Below are positions 22,127-30,612 of a stretch of 49,697 nucleotides of DNA, piece by piece. A program made the translations under genes and the position numbers. This DNA comes from Lachnospiraceae bacterium (GTDB taxonomy: Bacteria > Bacillota > Clostridia > Lachnospirales > Lachnospiraceae): positions 1 to 49,697 of the forward strand of contig JAGBBW010000026.1 in the NCBI GenBank assembly GCA_017938285.1, in the 5' to 3' direction. Within the stretch, counting starts at the first letter, position 1. Every line of letters begins with the position of its first letter. Under the pieces are notes generated by a model, which had not been told where the DNA came from, did not search any database, and worked only from the letters and a program-made list of their open reading frames with translations.

Positions 22127-24484
22127 ATGGATATTTTAACGATAGTAAAAGCAAACATTCGCAGTAAACGGGGAACCTTTTTCAGCATTGTACTGTTAAT
22201 GACAATTATTGCGGCAACCATGACTTCTATGTTCAGTGTGCGGGATAACTACAGCAAGGGTTTTGAAGAAGCCATGGAGTACGCAGACTATGGGGATACC
22301 ACAGTGATTATGAAAACCGGGAATCTGACGGAGGAACTGAAACACAGCGTGGAAAACAGCACACTGGTGGAAAGTGTGTGGTATCAGAAAGCAGTTGTAG
22401 GCGGCGGGATATCCCACGGAGAAATAACCGATGGAAATGATGTGTTTCTACTGAAGCTGCACGATGGAATCCGTATGTTTAATGAAGCGGCGGATGGGTT
22501 TGAGGAGGAAATTCCTGCTCTCTCCCCTGGGGAGATTTATCTTCCTCTGGGTCTTAAGTCGGATTTGGACTGTAACGTGGGAGCTGCCGTCACTATCCGC
22601 TTTGGATGTGGAGTGCAAAAGGAATTCCGCATCAAAGGCTTTGTACAGGAGCCTTCCCAGGGAAGTTCCCTGATTGGCTGGAAGCAGGCTTTTATCAGCC
22701 AGGAAGATTTTGAGGCGATTTATGAAGAGTGTATTCCACAGGAGGCGGAAGGGATTACTGTGGATATCACGATAGTCCGGGTACATCAGAAAGAGAAGAC
22801 AGAGCTTTCTGCCACCAGATTTCAGCGGCTGCTGAATCTGGAAACCGGGCTGGTGAGCCGGGCCCTTGGAGCATTAACCAGCGACCAGTCACTTCGGTAC
22901 AGCACACTGCTGCCGGAAATGATTATCAAGGTTATTCTGGTGTTTGTGGTATTTTTATTTGTGATTGTACTGATTGTCATGAGCCACAGCATTGGTACGG
23001 AAATTGAACTGGAGTATGTGACGCTTGGAGTATTAAAATCCCAGGGCTTTGACAAGAATAAAATCCGGCTGGTGTTTCTGCTTCAGTATATGCTGGCGGA
23101 ACTGATTGGTCTGGCAGCAGGCAGTCTGGTGGCAGTTCCAATTGAGAGGGAAATCAGTGCATTGTGTCAGACCATGACAGCAGTACTACCTGACCGGGGA
23201 GTTTCTGTTGGAAAATGGGCGGTCTGTACTCTGGTGCTTCTGACGGTTTCTTTTCTCATGATTATGGTGAAAACAAGAAAGGTGGCAGCCATCTCTCCGG
23301 TCCGGGCCATTTCCGGTGGCAGGGAGGAGATTTACTTTGACAGCTGGTTGCAGGCTCCTGTGACAAAGAAAGGGTTATCAGCCAGTCTGGCGCTGCGGCA
23401 GTTTACTTCCGGTAAAAAGAGGTACTTTGGCACACTGTGCATTGTGGCAATTCTGACCTTTTTTATGATTACGGTGAATCTCATTGGAAACCTGCTGGCT
23501 TCCAGAGAAGCACTGGCAGCCATGGGACTGATTCTGCCTGACCTGGAAGTGCATTATCTGGAAAAGGTGGAGGAGGACTATCGTCCGAAAGCGGCGGAGC
23601 TGGTGGAATCCTATACCGAAGTAACCTATAAAAATACAGAGTTTGCCAAATATGTTTCCTTAAATGGGGAAAATCTGCTGTGCCTCTGTTATCTGTATCC
23701 GGAAAGCATTCGGGGAATTTTAAAAGGCAGGGCACCCCTCTATGAGAATGAGCTTCTGATAACTGATATGGTGGCAGAAGCGTTGGAAATCGGTATGGGA
23801 GACAGCGTAGTAGTGGCAAATGGAGACAAGGAAGCACAGTTTATTGTTTCTGGTATTTTTCAGTCCGGCAGTGACAGCGGCATGACTTTCGCCATCAACG
23901 GTGAAGGAGCGGAGCTGGTGGAAATTGAGGACATCCAGTATGCACCGATGTATTTTGTGATTGAGGACAAGGAAAAGAAAGAAGAGATAGGTGAGGCGGT
24001 AGTGGCAGCCTATAAGGATATTCTGGGGGTCCATGTGTATGATAATGAGGACAGCAGTATGCTGGGAGGTTATGATGAAATTGTCCACGCACTACAGAGT
24101 TTTATTTACACGTTTTCCATTCTGTTTGCCTTTGTGGTAGTCCGGATGGTGTGCACCAGGAGCTTTGTGCAGGAGCGCAGGGACATTGGAATTTATAAGG
24201 CCATCGGGTTTACGTCTGGAAAGCTCCGTCTGGGCTTTGCTCTGCGTTTTTTCTTTGTTTCCCTTGTGGGAGCAGTATTTGGCATGGGACTCAGTATTCT
24301 GTTTTCTGATGATTTACTGAATGCAGTATTAAGTCTGATCGGACTGACGAAGGTAGTACTGGAGTTTAATGCAATGACAGTACTGTTGCCAACGGCAGCC
24401 ATTGGACTGAGCTTCTTTGTATTTGCTTATCTGGCTTCTTCAAAAATTAAAAGAGTGGCAGTGAGAGAGCTGGTAGCAGAGTAA
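22127..24484 (+). CDS. ABC transporter permease, FtsX/MacB family
   Basis: The 785-residue membrane protein has TM1 about 18-40 and a large outside domain about 45-265. A first FtsX unit (about 265-385) contains the ...LEYVTLGVLKSQGF coupling helix; a second large outside region spans about 440-650; and a second FtsX unit (about 655-780) contains ERRDIGIYKAIGF. The doubled FtsX layout is that of permeases which act as a single chain with one ATPase type, often for lantibiotic or antibiotic-peptide resistance, or lipoprotein handling. The start is ATG 22127. It closes the two-component-controlled run; the terminator behind it has been invaded by a repeat. Confidence 0.93.
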   Translation: MDILTIVKANIRSKRGTFFSIVLLMTIIAATMTSMFSVRDNYSKGFEEAMEYADYGDTTVIMKTGNLTEELKHSVENSTLVESVWYQKAVVGGGISHGEITDGNDVFLLKLHDGIRMFNEAADGFEEEIPALSPGEIYLPLGLKSDLDCNVGAAVTIRFGCGVQKEFRIKGFVQEPSQGSSLIGWKQAFISQEDFEAIYEECIPQEAEGITVDITIVRVHQKEKTELSATRFQRLLNLETGLVSRALGALTSDQSLRYSTLLPEMIIKVILVFVVFLFVIVLIVMSHSIGTEIELEYVTLGVLKSQGFDKNKIRLVFLLQYMLAELIGLAAGSLVAVPIEREISALCQTMTAVLPDRGVSVGKWAVCTLVLLTVSFLMIMVKTRKVAAISPVRAISGGREEIYFDSWLQAPVTKKGLSASLALRQFTSGKKRYFGTLCIVAILTFFMITVNLIGNLLASREALAAMGLILPDLEVHYLEKVEEDYRPKAAELVESYTEVTYKNTEFAKYVSLNGENLLCLCYLYPESIRGILKGRAPLYENELLITDMVAEALEIGMGDSVVVANGDKEAQFIVSGIFQSGSDSGMTFAINGEGAELVEIEDIQYAPMYFVIEDKEKKEEIGEAVVAAYKDILGVHVYDNEDSSMLGGYDEIVHALQSFIYTFSILFAFVVVRMVCTRSFVQERRDIGIYKAIGFTSGKLRLGFALRFFFVSLVGAVFGMGLSILFSDDLLNAVLSLIGLTKVVLEFNAMTVLLPTAAIGLSFFVFAYLASSKIKRVAVRELVAE

Positions 24485-24487
24485 CAT

Positions 24488-24710
24488 AACTCTCCATTTT
24501 CTACACATACTAGAGCGTGTTTGAAAATTCATTCCTGCAATCTGCACGCCCCACTTTGCGGTATATTTGAGCCAAATTCGGTTGGCGTAGCGCCACTACG
24601 CCGCCCTTATTTGCCCCAAATCTCCCACTAACTGGGACGCACATCCTGCAGAAAGCAATTTTCAAACACGCTCTAAGAAAAAAAGTTGTGCAGAAGTGGA
24701 GAGTTTTTTT
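24488..24710 (+). terminator. Terminator split by a repeat element
   Basis: AACTCTCCATTTTCTACACA (24488-24507) and TGTGCAGAAGTGGAGAGTT (24687-24705) form a long stem with one bulge, followed by T7 that runs up to the next start codon. The 165-bp palindromic element lies entirely in the loop. Removing that element with one TA copy leaves an ordinary terminator with a loop of about 18 bases. Confidence 0.65.
24511..24675. mobile_element. MITE-like palindromic element with 19-bp terminal inverted repeats
   Basis: TAGAGCGTGTTTGAAAATT (24511-24529) is matched perfectly in inverse by 24657-24675. The next 20 bases on each side also pair partly. The centre holds GGCGTAG/CTACGCC, another hairpin. 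The outermost TA on both sides can be read as a TA target duplication, the mark of IS630/Tc1-mariner-type mobilisation. The element encodes nothing and would need a transposase from elsewhere. I recall similar GAGCGTGTTTGAAAATT ends from other Lachnospiraceae genomes. Confidence 0.75.
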
Positions 24711-25238
24711 ATGAATGAAATCCGGCGGTATTATATAGTTATCTTTTGTTATGGGGTGACGTATCTGTTTGGAGGCTGGCGGTTAGGCAGCTACGCCTGG
24801 CTTATGTTGTTTCCGTTGACGTGGACCTATGTTGGCAGTATCCGGATTCTGCTGGGACTGCTTCGGAAAAATCAGGTTTTTGTGCCAAAGACGGGGAGCA
24901 AAACGCTAAAAATGAAGCAGGAGGCTCTGGGAACCATACTGGCCCTGGGACTGGTACTGCTGCACCTGTATTTTGGTGTGTTGTGTGTCAGGACATGGAT
25001 TCCGGGAGCGTATGCGTTTTCCTATGATACACAAGGGACAGGAGCGTATGTGACGGACTTGGATTTACTGTATTACACGGTGCTGCATTTTACCGAGATT
25101 GGCTGTGGGGATATTATACCGCAGCATGTTGTGAGCCGTGGTATGGCGGTGGTGATTGCCCTGACCAGTGTATTCTGCCTGATTGTATTTATGAGTTCGT
25201 TTATGGAGGAAGAAGAGGAAATTAAAGAGTCTGAGTAA
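24711..25238 (+). CDS. Small K+-channel-like membrane protein
   Basis: ATG 24711 is chosen over the in-frame GTG 24696, which lies in a terminator stem; GGAG at 24698-24701 may serve as ribosome site. The 175-residue product has two or three N-terminal hydrophobic segments (about 8-48), one about 70-92, then an extracellular turn, a pore-helix-like LLYYTVLHF and the filter-like TEIGCGD (residues 128-134), and a last helix (about 143-166) before an acidic tail. This is the Ion_trans_2 layout, but the filter has Cys132 where Tyr or Phe is usual. Ion selectivity is therefore uncertain. No promoter is visible between the upstream terminator and the gene. Confidence 0.65.
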   Translation: MNEIRRYYIVIFCYGVTYLFGGWRLGSYAWLMLFPLTWTYVGSIRILLGLLRKNQVFVPKTGSKTLKMKQEALGTILALGLVLLHLYFGVLCVRTWIPGAYAFSYDTQGTGAYVTDLDLLYYTVLHFTEIGCGDIIPQHVVSRGMAVVIALTSVFCLIVFMSSFMEEEEEIKESE

Positions 25239-25242
25239 AGTT

Positions 25243-25295
25243 GGACTGTTGTATACCGGCTGTTGAAAATGCAGGATATACAGCAGTTCTTTTTT
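25243..25295 (+). terminator. Terminator after the channel-like gene
   Basis: GGACTGTTGTATACC (25243-25257) pairs with GGATATACAGCAGTTC (25274-25289) with G-T pairs and one bulge, followed by T6. Confidence 0.75.
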
Positions 25296-25328
25296 ATTAA
25301 TCAGAAGAAGTATAATCAGTGTCTGAAT

Positions 25329-25358
25329 TTGATATTTCCAGCATGAATCTGATATATA
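25329..25358 (+). promoter_or_regulatory. Possible promoter of the glucanase-phosphorylase operon
   Basis: TTGATA (25329-25334) and TATATA (25353-25358) are 18 bp apart. Other AT-rich -10-like boxes (TATAGT at 25371) occur in the same 90 bp, so the choice is weak. The true promoter may depend on the AraC regulator. Confidence 0.35.
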
Positions 25359-25411
25359 GGAAAAAGAAAATATAGTATATTCAAGTCACAATTATTATAG
25401 CAGGAGGGACT

Positions 25412-27871
25412 ATGATGAGAAAAGGATGGAAAATGACACTTGCAGCCATGTGTTTTTCCTGTTTCTTTGCGGCTTGTTCCACACCAGAGCAGAATGCCGG
25501 AATCAAAGAAGCAGAACAGCAGACAACACAAAACCAGGCAGCAGAAAACCAGACAGCAGAAAAAACAACTGGAACAGTGTCCGGAGAGCAGGGCAGTCAG
25601 GATGTGAAGCAGGAGGGGGAAAATACAGGAAAGGATACGGAAACTATGACAGAACAAGAAATGAAGAGAAATGACATAAATCTGGACGGTTACACGCTGG
25701 TCTGGGAAGACAATTTTGATGGAGATTCCTTAAACCGGGAAGACTGGAACGTGGAAACCCATGAGCCTGGCTGGGTAAATGAGGAGTGGCAGGCGTATGT
25801 AGACTCCGAAGAGAACATTCAGGTAAAGGATGGAAAATTATATATTTACCCAGTGAAGAAGCAGAACGAAGACGGAAGCTGCAGCTACACCTCCGGAAGA
25901 ATCAGCACCCAGAACAAGCAGGACTTTACCTACGGTATGTTTGAAGTTTCTGCCAAGGTTCCGTTAGGAAAGGGGTATCTGCCGGCATTCTGGCTGATGG
26001 CAACGGATGAAAATATTTACGGCCAGTGGCCAAGATGTGGCGAAATTGACATTATGGAGGTGCTGGGTGACAAGCCAAAGGCAGTGCATGGCACGATTCA
26101 TTATGGGAATCCGCACAACCAGAGTCAGGGAACCTATAACTTAAGCACCATTGAAAATTTTACTTCGGACTTTCACACCTTCACCTGTGAATGGGAACCA
26201 GGCAGTATTAAGTGGTATGTGGATGGGATTCAGTATCATGAGGAAAGTGACTGGTATTCCACAACGGTTGGACAGGGAACACTGACTTACCCTGCTCCAT
26301 TTGACCAGCCATTTTATATTATTTTAAATCTGGCAGTAGGCGGTTCCTGGGTTGGTTACCCGGATGAAAGTACAAGCTTTGACAATAATCCTTATATTGT
26401 AGAGTATGTCCGGGTTTACCAGAAGGACAGCTATGATGAAAATGTCACCCGTCCGGTGGAAGAAGTGGTATTAAGAGAACCGGATGCAGATGGAAATTAT
26501 GTAACAAACGGAACCTTTGCAGAAGAAGAAAAATTAAATGACGGTAAGGGCTGGAAGTTCCTTACGGCACAGGATGGAAAGGGTGAAGCGGTTATCAAAG
26601 ACAATATGCTGACCATTGAAAGCACCGCAGAAGGGCTTGTGGATTACAGTGTCCAGCTGGTACAGCCAAACATTCCGTTAGAGAAAGGTTCCACCTATGA
26701 AATAAGCTTTGAAGCCTATGCGTCCGAGAACAGAACTTTCCATCTGGCCATTAAGGCACCGGACCGGAACTGGATAGAATATTTCCCAACCACTACCGTG
26801 GAGCTGGGAACAGAACCACAGACCTATACCTATCAGGTAAAGATGAAAGACGCGTCGGATGGTAATGGACGTCTGGAATTCAACATGGGAGCGGCAGGCT
26901 CTGTGGGAACCATTTATTTAACAAATGTATCCGTAAAGAAACTTTCTGAGGCAACCGGAGAGGAGACGGAGGAAAAGACCATTCTGGCAGACGGAAACTA
27001 CATTTACAACGGAAAATTCCAGGAAGGAGACGGACATCTTGGTTTCTGGGAGATAAGCGGTACGGAAGAGGCGGAAATTTCTGTGACGGATTTTGCTGAC
27101 GGCAGAAGACTGAAGGTAGTGAGAGCGAATGCGGACGGAGAGAACAATGTTGTGGTTGCACAGAGCAGCCTTGCCATTACCGCCGGACAGAATTATATGT
27201 TAAGCTTTGAAGCAGAGTCTGATGTGGAACGGGAACTTACCATACTGGCAGGCGGCATGGAATTTAAGCAGGCTGTTGGAACAGGAAAAAACAGTTATAC
27301 ATTAAACATTACAACCTCTGATAGTACAACAAATGATTTTGCGTTTGTAATTGGTAAGGAAGCCGGAACCTTGTATCTGGATGAAGTACGCCTGATAGAA
27401 TCGGCAATGATTCTGAATGGTTCTTTTAATGCCGGATTTTCCGGATATGAATGGTATGTGGATTCTTCCGCAGACGCAGTTTATGTTGTGGACAGCCTGA
27501 CAGAAGACAATGCCCTGGATGTAACAGTGAAGAATACTTCCGACCAGGACTGGAAGGTTCAGGTAAAGCAGAATAATGTAAAACTGGAACAGGGCAGGAC
27601 CTATACACTGACCTTTACCGCAAAGTCCAGCCTGGACAGAACGGTGCGTGTCCTGTTACAGGGACAGGAAGACCGCGGCTGGTCCTGCTATTCCGGGGAT
27701 GGTTATTTCAATCTGAACAGTGAATACCAGACCTTTACCATTACGTTTACCATGGAGGAAGCAACAGACGAAGAAGCTTTCTTAAGTATCTGTCTTGGAA
27801 TGGTGGATGAAGTAATTACAACGCAGCACAGAATTATTATTGATAACATTACTCTTTGTGAAGTGGAGTAG
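25412..27871 (+). CDS. GH16 endo-beta-1,3(-1,4)-glucanase lipoprotein with carbohydrate-binding modules
   Basis: An AGGAGG site precedes two ATG codons (25412, 25415). The 819-residue product has a lipoprotein signal (lipobox FAAC, Cys22) and a Gln/Thr/Glu-rich linker. The GH16 domain spans about 88-345, with active-site motif GEIDIMEVLG: nucleophile E211, D213 and acid/base E216. The continuous ExDxxE form is typical of laminarinase/lichenase-type members. Behind it come three modules of about 140 residues (about 356-510, 524-660, 665-819), each opening with NGxF and ending in a 'strand-then-L/I' pattern, as in CBM4/CBM9/CBM22-like beta-sandwiches. It would cut beta-glucan at the cell surface. 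The phosphorylase gene starts 13 bp behind it. Confidence 0.88.
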   Translation: MMRKGWKMTLAAMCFSCFFAACSTPEQNAGIKEAEQQTTQNQAAENQTAEKTTGTVSGEQGSQDVKQEGENTGKDTETMTEQEMKRNDINLDGYTLVWEDNFDGDSLNREDWNVETHEPGWVNEEWQAYVDSEENIQVKDGKLYIYPVKKQNEDGSCSYTSGRISTQNKQDFTYGMFEVSAKVPLGKGYLPAFWLMATDENIYGQWPRCGEIDIMEVLGDKPKAVHGTIHYGNPHNQSQGTYNLSTIENFTSDFHTFTCEWEPGSIKWYVDGIQYHEESDWYSTTVGQGTLTYPAPFDQPFYIILNLAVGGSWVGYPDESTSFDNNPYIVEYVRVYQKDSYDENVTRPVEEVVLREPDADGNYVTNGTFAEEEKLNDGKGWKFLTAQDGKGEAVIKDNMLTIESTAEGLVDYSVQLVQPNIPLEKGSTYEISFEAYASENRTFHLAIKAPDRNWIEYFPTTTVELGTEPQTYTYQVKMKDASDGNGRLEFNMGAAGSVGTIYLTNVSVKKLSEATGEETEEKTILADGNYIYNGKFQEGDGHLGFWEISGTEEAEISVTDFADGRRLKVVRANADGENNVVVAQSSLAITAGQNYMLSFEAESDVERELTILAGGMEFKQAVGTGKNSYTLNITTSDSTTNDFAFVIGKEAGTLYLDEVRLIESAMILNGSFNAGFSGYEWYVDSSADAVYVVDSLTEDNALDVTVKNTSDQDWKVQVKQNNVKLEQGRTYTLTFTAKSSLDRTVRVLLQGQEDRGWSCYSGDGYFNLNSEYQTFTITFTMEEATDEEAFLSICLGMVDEVITTQHRIIIDNITLCEVE

Positions 27872-27884
27872 AAAGGACGCCAGC

Positions 27885-30584
27885 ATGAAAACAATACAGT
27901 TTTTAGATAACAAGGGAACCTTTTCCTTAAAGCAGCCGGAGCACTACAGTTATTTATATTTTCCTGTGGCAAGCGAGACCGGATTAAAAAGTGCAGTAAC
28001 ACCAAACGGTGCCGGAGACAGCAAGTTAAACCAGAATGCCTTTCTGATGGAGCCGGTCAGCAGTGAAAATCTGCATAATAACCGTTCCACAAGAAATTTC
28101 TGGTGCAGAATCAAGGACAGGGGCTGCTGGTCTGTCACCGGTGCATCAGCAGAAGCAGAGTATGTCCGGTTTACAGATGCGGAGGATGAAGTGGAACTGA
28201 CTGCTGGCTTTATGTGGCAGAAAACCATCCGGAAATCAAAAAAGTACCAGATGGAAGCAGAGGTAGCATACTTTGCCATGCCGGAGCACAATGCGGAGAT
28301 TATGCATGTGCGGTTGAAAAATAATGGAGAGACTGCTGTGGAGGTGACTCCAATCGCAGCGGTTCCGGTGTATGGCCGCAGCGCAGATAATATCAGGGAT
28401 CACCGACACGTTACTTCCCTGTTACATAGAATCAGAACAACTAAGAGCGGTGTTCTGGTCAGACCAACCCTTTCTTTTGACGAAAGAGGCCATCAGAAAA
28501 ATACGCTTACTTACTATGTATGCGGCGTGGATGGCACAGGCAGAAATCCGGTTGCCTTTTATCCGACGGTGGAAGAGTATCTTGGAGAAGGAAGAAGCTA
28601 CACTTATCCGCAGGCTGTTGCAGAAGACATTCCGGGTGTGGCAGCAGGCGTGACAAGAGAAGGAACCGAAGCCGTGGGAGGACTCCGCTTTGAAACCGTG
28701 ACGTTGAAACCGGGGGAAACTGCTGCTTATACGGTGCTGCTGGGAGCAACGGAACAGGAAGAAGAAATTGAAACAATTCTTGGCAGGGTGGACAGCACAA
28801 AAAAGGTAGAAGAAGAGCAGAAGAGAACAGAAAACTACTGGCAGGAGCAGGTGAACATTGCGTATCATACCGGCAGCGAAGCGTTTGATAACCTTATGCG
28901 CTGGGTGAGCTTCCAGCCATTCCTGCGGAGAATTTACGGCTGCTCCTTCCTGCCGCACCATGATTACGGCAAGGGTGGCAGAGGCTGGAGAGATTTGTGG
29001 CAGGACTGCCTGGCACTGCTGATGATGAATCCTTCCGGGGTACGGCAGATGATTCTGGACAATTACGGCGGCGTCCGCATGGATGGTACCAATGCCACCA
29101 TTATCGGTGAAAAGCAGGGCGAATTTATTGCCGACAGAAACAATATTACCCGTGTGTGGATGGATCATGGTGTCTGGCCGTTTCTGACAACCAGATTCTA
29201 TATGGACCAGACCGGAGACATTGATTTGCTGACACAGGAGGTAACGTACTTCAAGGACCGTCAGTGTGCCAGAGGAACAAAGAAGGATGACGCCTGGAGC
29301 GAAGCTTATGGCAAGCTGCAGAAAACAGTACAGGGCACAATTTATCAGGGCAGCGTGTTAGAACATATTCTTCTCCAGAATTTCTGTTCCTTTTATGAAA
29401 CAGGGGAACATAATTTTATCCGGCTCCGTGGGGCAGACTGGAACGATGCCCTGGATATGGCAGAGGAACGTGGAGAAAGTGTTGCGTTTACCTGTGCGTA
29501 TGCAGGAAACTTAAAGCAGCTGGCTGCCTGCATCCGTGTACTGCATAAGGAGCGTGGCGTAAAGAGTCTGGAGCTGTTAAAGGAACTGCAGCTGCTGCTG
29601 AACCGGGATACTGCCATGTATGACAGTGTGGAACAGAAGCATGCTGTTCTTGCGGAGTATGTGGCACAGACAGGGCATGAAGTAAGTGGAGAAAAAGTCA
29701 GTGTGGATGCACTTCTTCTTGCAGAGAATCTGGAAGAAAAGGCAGACTGGATGATGAACCATATCCGGGAAAAGGAATGGATTGCTGCACCGGACGGAAA
29801 CGGCTGGTTCAATGGTTATTATGATAACCACGGAAACGCAGTGGAAGGTGTGTTTGGTGATCAGGTGCGCATGATGCTGACCGGACAGGTATTTGCCATT
29901 ATGAGCAACACCGCATCGGCAGCGCAGACAAAACAGATTTGTGCCAGCGCAGACCGTTACTTATACGACAAGGAAATTGGCGGCTACCGCATTAATACGA
30001 ACTTTGAAGAAGAAAAGTATGACCTTGGCAGAATGTTTGGTTTTGCTTATGGCGAAAAGGAAAACGGAGCCGTGTTCTCCCACATGACCGTGATGTTTGC
30101 TAATGCTCTTTACAAGAACGGCTTTGTGACAGAAGGTTATAAAGCATTACAGACTCTGGCAGATACTGCTCTTAATTTTGAGACAAGCCGCATGTATCCG
30201 GGCATTCCGGAATACTTTGACGGAAAGGGCCGTGGAAAATACCAGTATCTGACCGGAGCAGCCAGCTGGTACATGATGACGGTTGTTACGGAAGTATTTG
30301 GTGTACGCGGTGAACTGGGAAATCTGGTGATGGAGCCAAAGCTGATGAAGCAGCAGTTTGATGAAAATGGGAAGGCATGTATTTCCCTCTGGTTCAGAAA
30401 CAGGAAGTTTACCGTAACGTATCACAATCCATCCGGAAAGGAATGGGGCGAGTATAAGATAACAAAGGCATGTCTGGATGGAACAGAACTTGCAGTAGAA
30501 GGGGGGCTGCAGGCAGTCTGTGATTACCATACCTTGGATGCCCTGACAGGTGGACATCACGTTATAGAAGTGGAATTAAGCTGA
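27885..30584 (+). CDS. Glycoside phosphorylase, probably beta-1,3-glucan phosphorylase (GH161/GH149-like)
   Basis: ATG 27885 follows AAAGGACG and gives an 899-residue cytoplasmic protein. It has the GH94-clan layout: an N-terminal beta-sandwich (with PVSSENLHNNRSTRNFWC and SVTGASAEAEY), an (alpha/alpha)6 barrel with the general-acid motif GADWNDALD (D518), and a C-terminal beta-sheet domain. Related enzymes split beta-glycosidic bonds with phosphate to give glucose-1-phosphate. It is longer than and clearly different from the typical cellobiose phosphorylase next door. Its closest look, from memory, is the beta-1,3-glucan/oligoglucan phosphorylases. Position between a GH16 glucanase and a GH94 enzyme supports a role on beta-1,3-gluco-oligosaccharides. 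A cellodextrin phosphorylase remains possible. Confidence 0.72.
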   Translation: MKTIQFLDNKGTFSLKQPEHYSYLYFPVASETGLKSAVTPNGAGDSKLNQNAFLMEPVSSENLHNNRSTRNFWCRIKDRGCWSVTGASAEAEYVRFTDAEDEVELTAGFMWQKTIRKSKKYQMEAEVAYFAMPEHNAEIMHVRLKNNGETAVEVTPIAAVPVYGRSADNIRDHRHVTSLLHRIRTTKSGVLVRPTLSFDERGHQKNTLTYYVCGVDGTGRNPVAFYPTVEEYLGEGRSYTYPQAVAEDIPGVAAGVTREGTEAVGGLRFETVTLKPGETAAYTVLLGATEQEEEIETILGRVDSTKKVEEEQKRTENYWQEQVNIAYHTGSEAFDNLMRWVSFQPFLRRIYGCSFLPHHDYGKGGRGWRDLWQDCLALLMMNPSGVRQMILDNYGGVRMDGTNATIIGEKQGEFIADRNNITRVWMDHGVWPFLTTRFYMDQTGDIDLLTQEVTYFKDRQCARGTKKDDAWSEAYGKLQKTVQGTIYQGSVLEHILLQNFCSFYETGEHNFIRLRGADWNDALDMAEERGESVAFTCAYAGNLKQLAACIRVLHKERGVKSLELLKELQLLLNRDTAMYDSVEQKHAVLAEYVAQTGHEVSGEKVSVDALLLAENLEEKADWMMNHIREKEWIAAPDGNGWFNGYYDNHGNAVEGVFGDQVRMMLTGQVFAIMSNTASAAQTKQICASADRYLYDKEIGGYRINTNFEEEKYDLGRMFGFAYGEKENGAVFSHMTVMFANALYKNGFVTEGYKALQTLADTALNFETSRMYPGIPEYFDGKGRGKYQYLTGAASWYMMTVVTEVFGVRGELGNLVMEPKLMKQQFDENGKACISLWFRNRKFTVTYHNPSGKEWGEYKITKACLDGTELAVEGGLQAVCDYHTLDALTGGHHVIEVELS

Positions 30585-30612
30585 AAAGTGCAGGAAGGAA
30601 AGGAAAAAGAAA

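Noticed and set aside
28422-29168. 248-codon minus-strand frame within the first phosphorylase gene
   Set aside because: Opposite a well-supported enzyme; composition is that of a shadow frame (rich in His, Leu, Phe and Cys) and it has no start signal.
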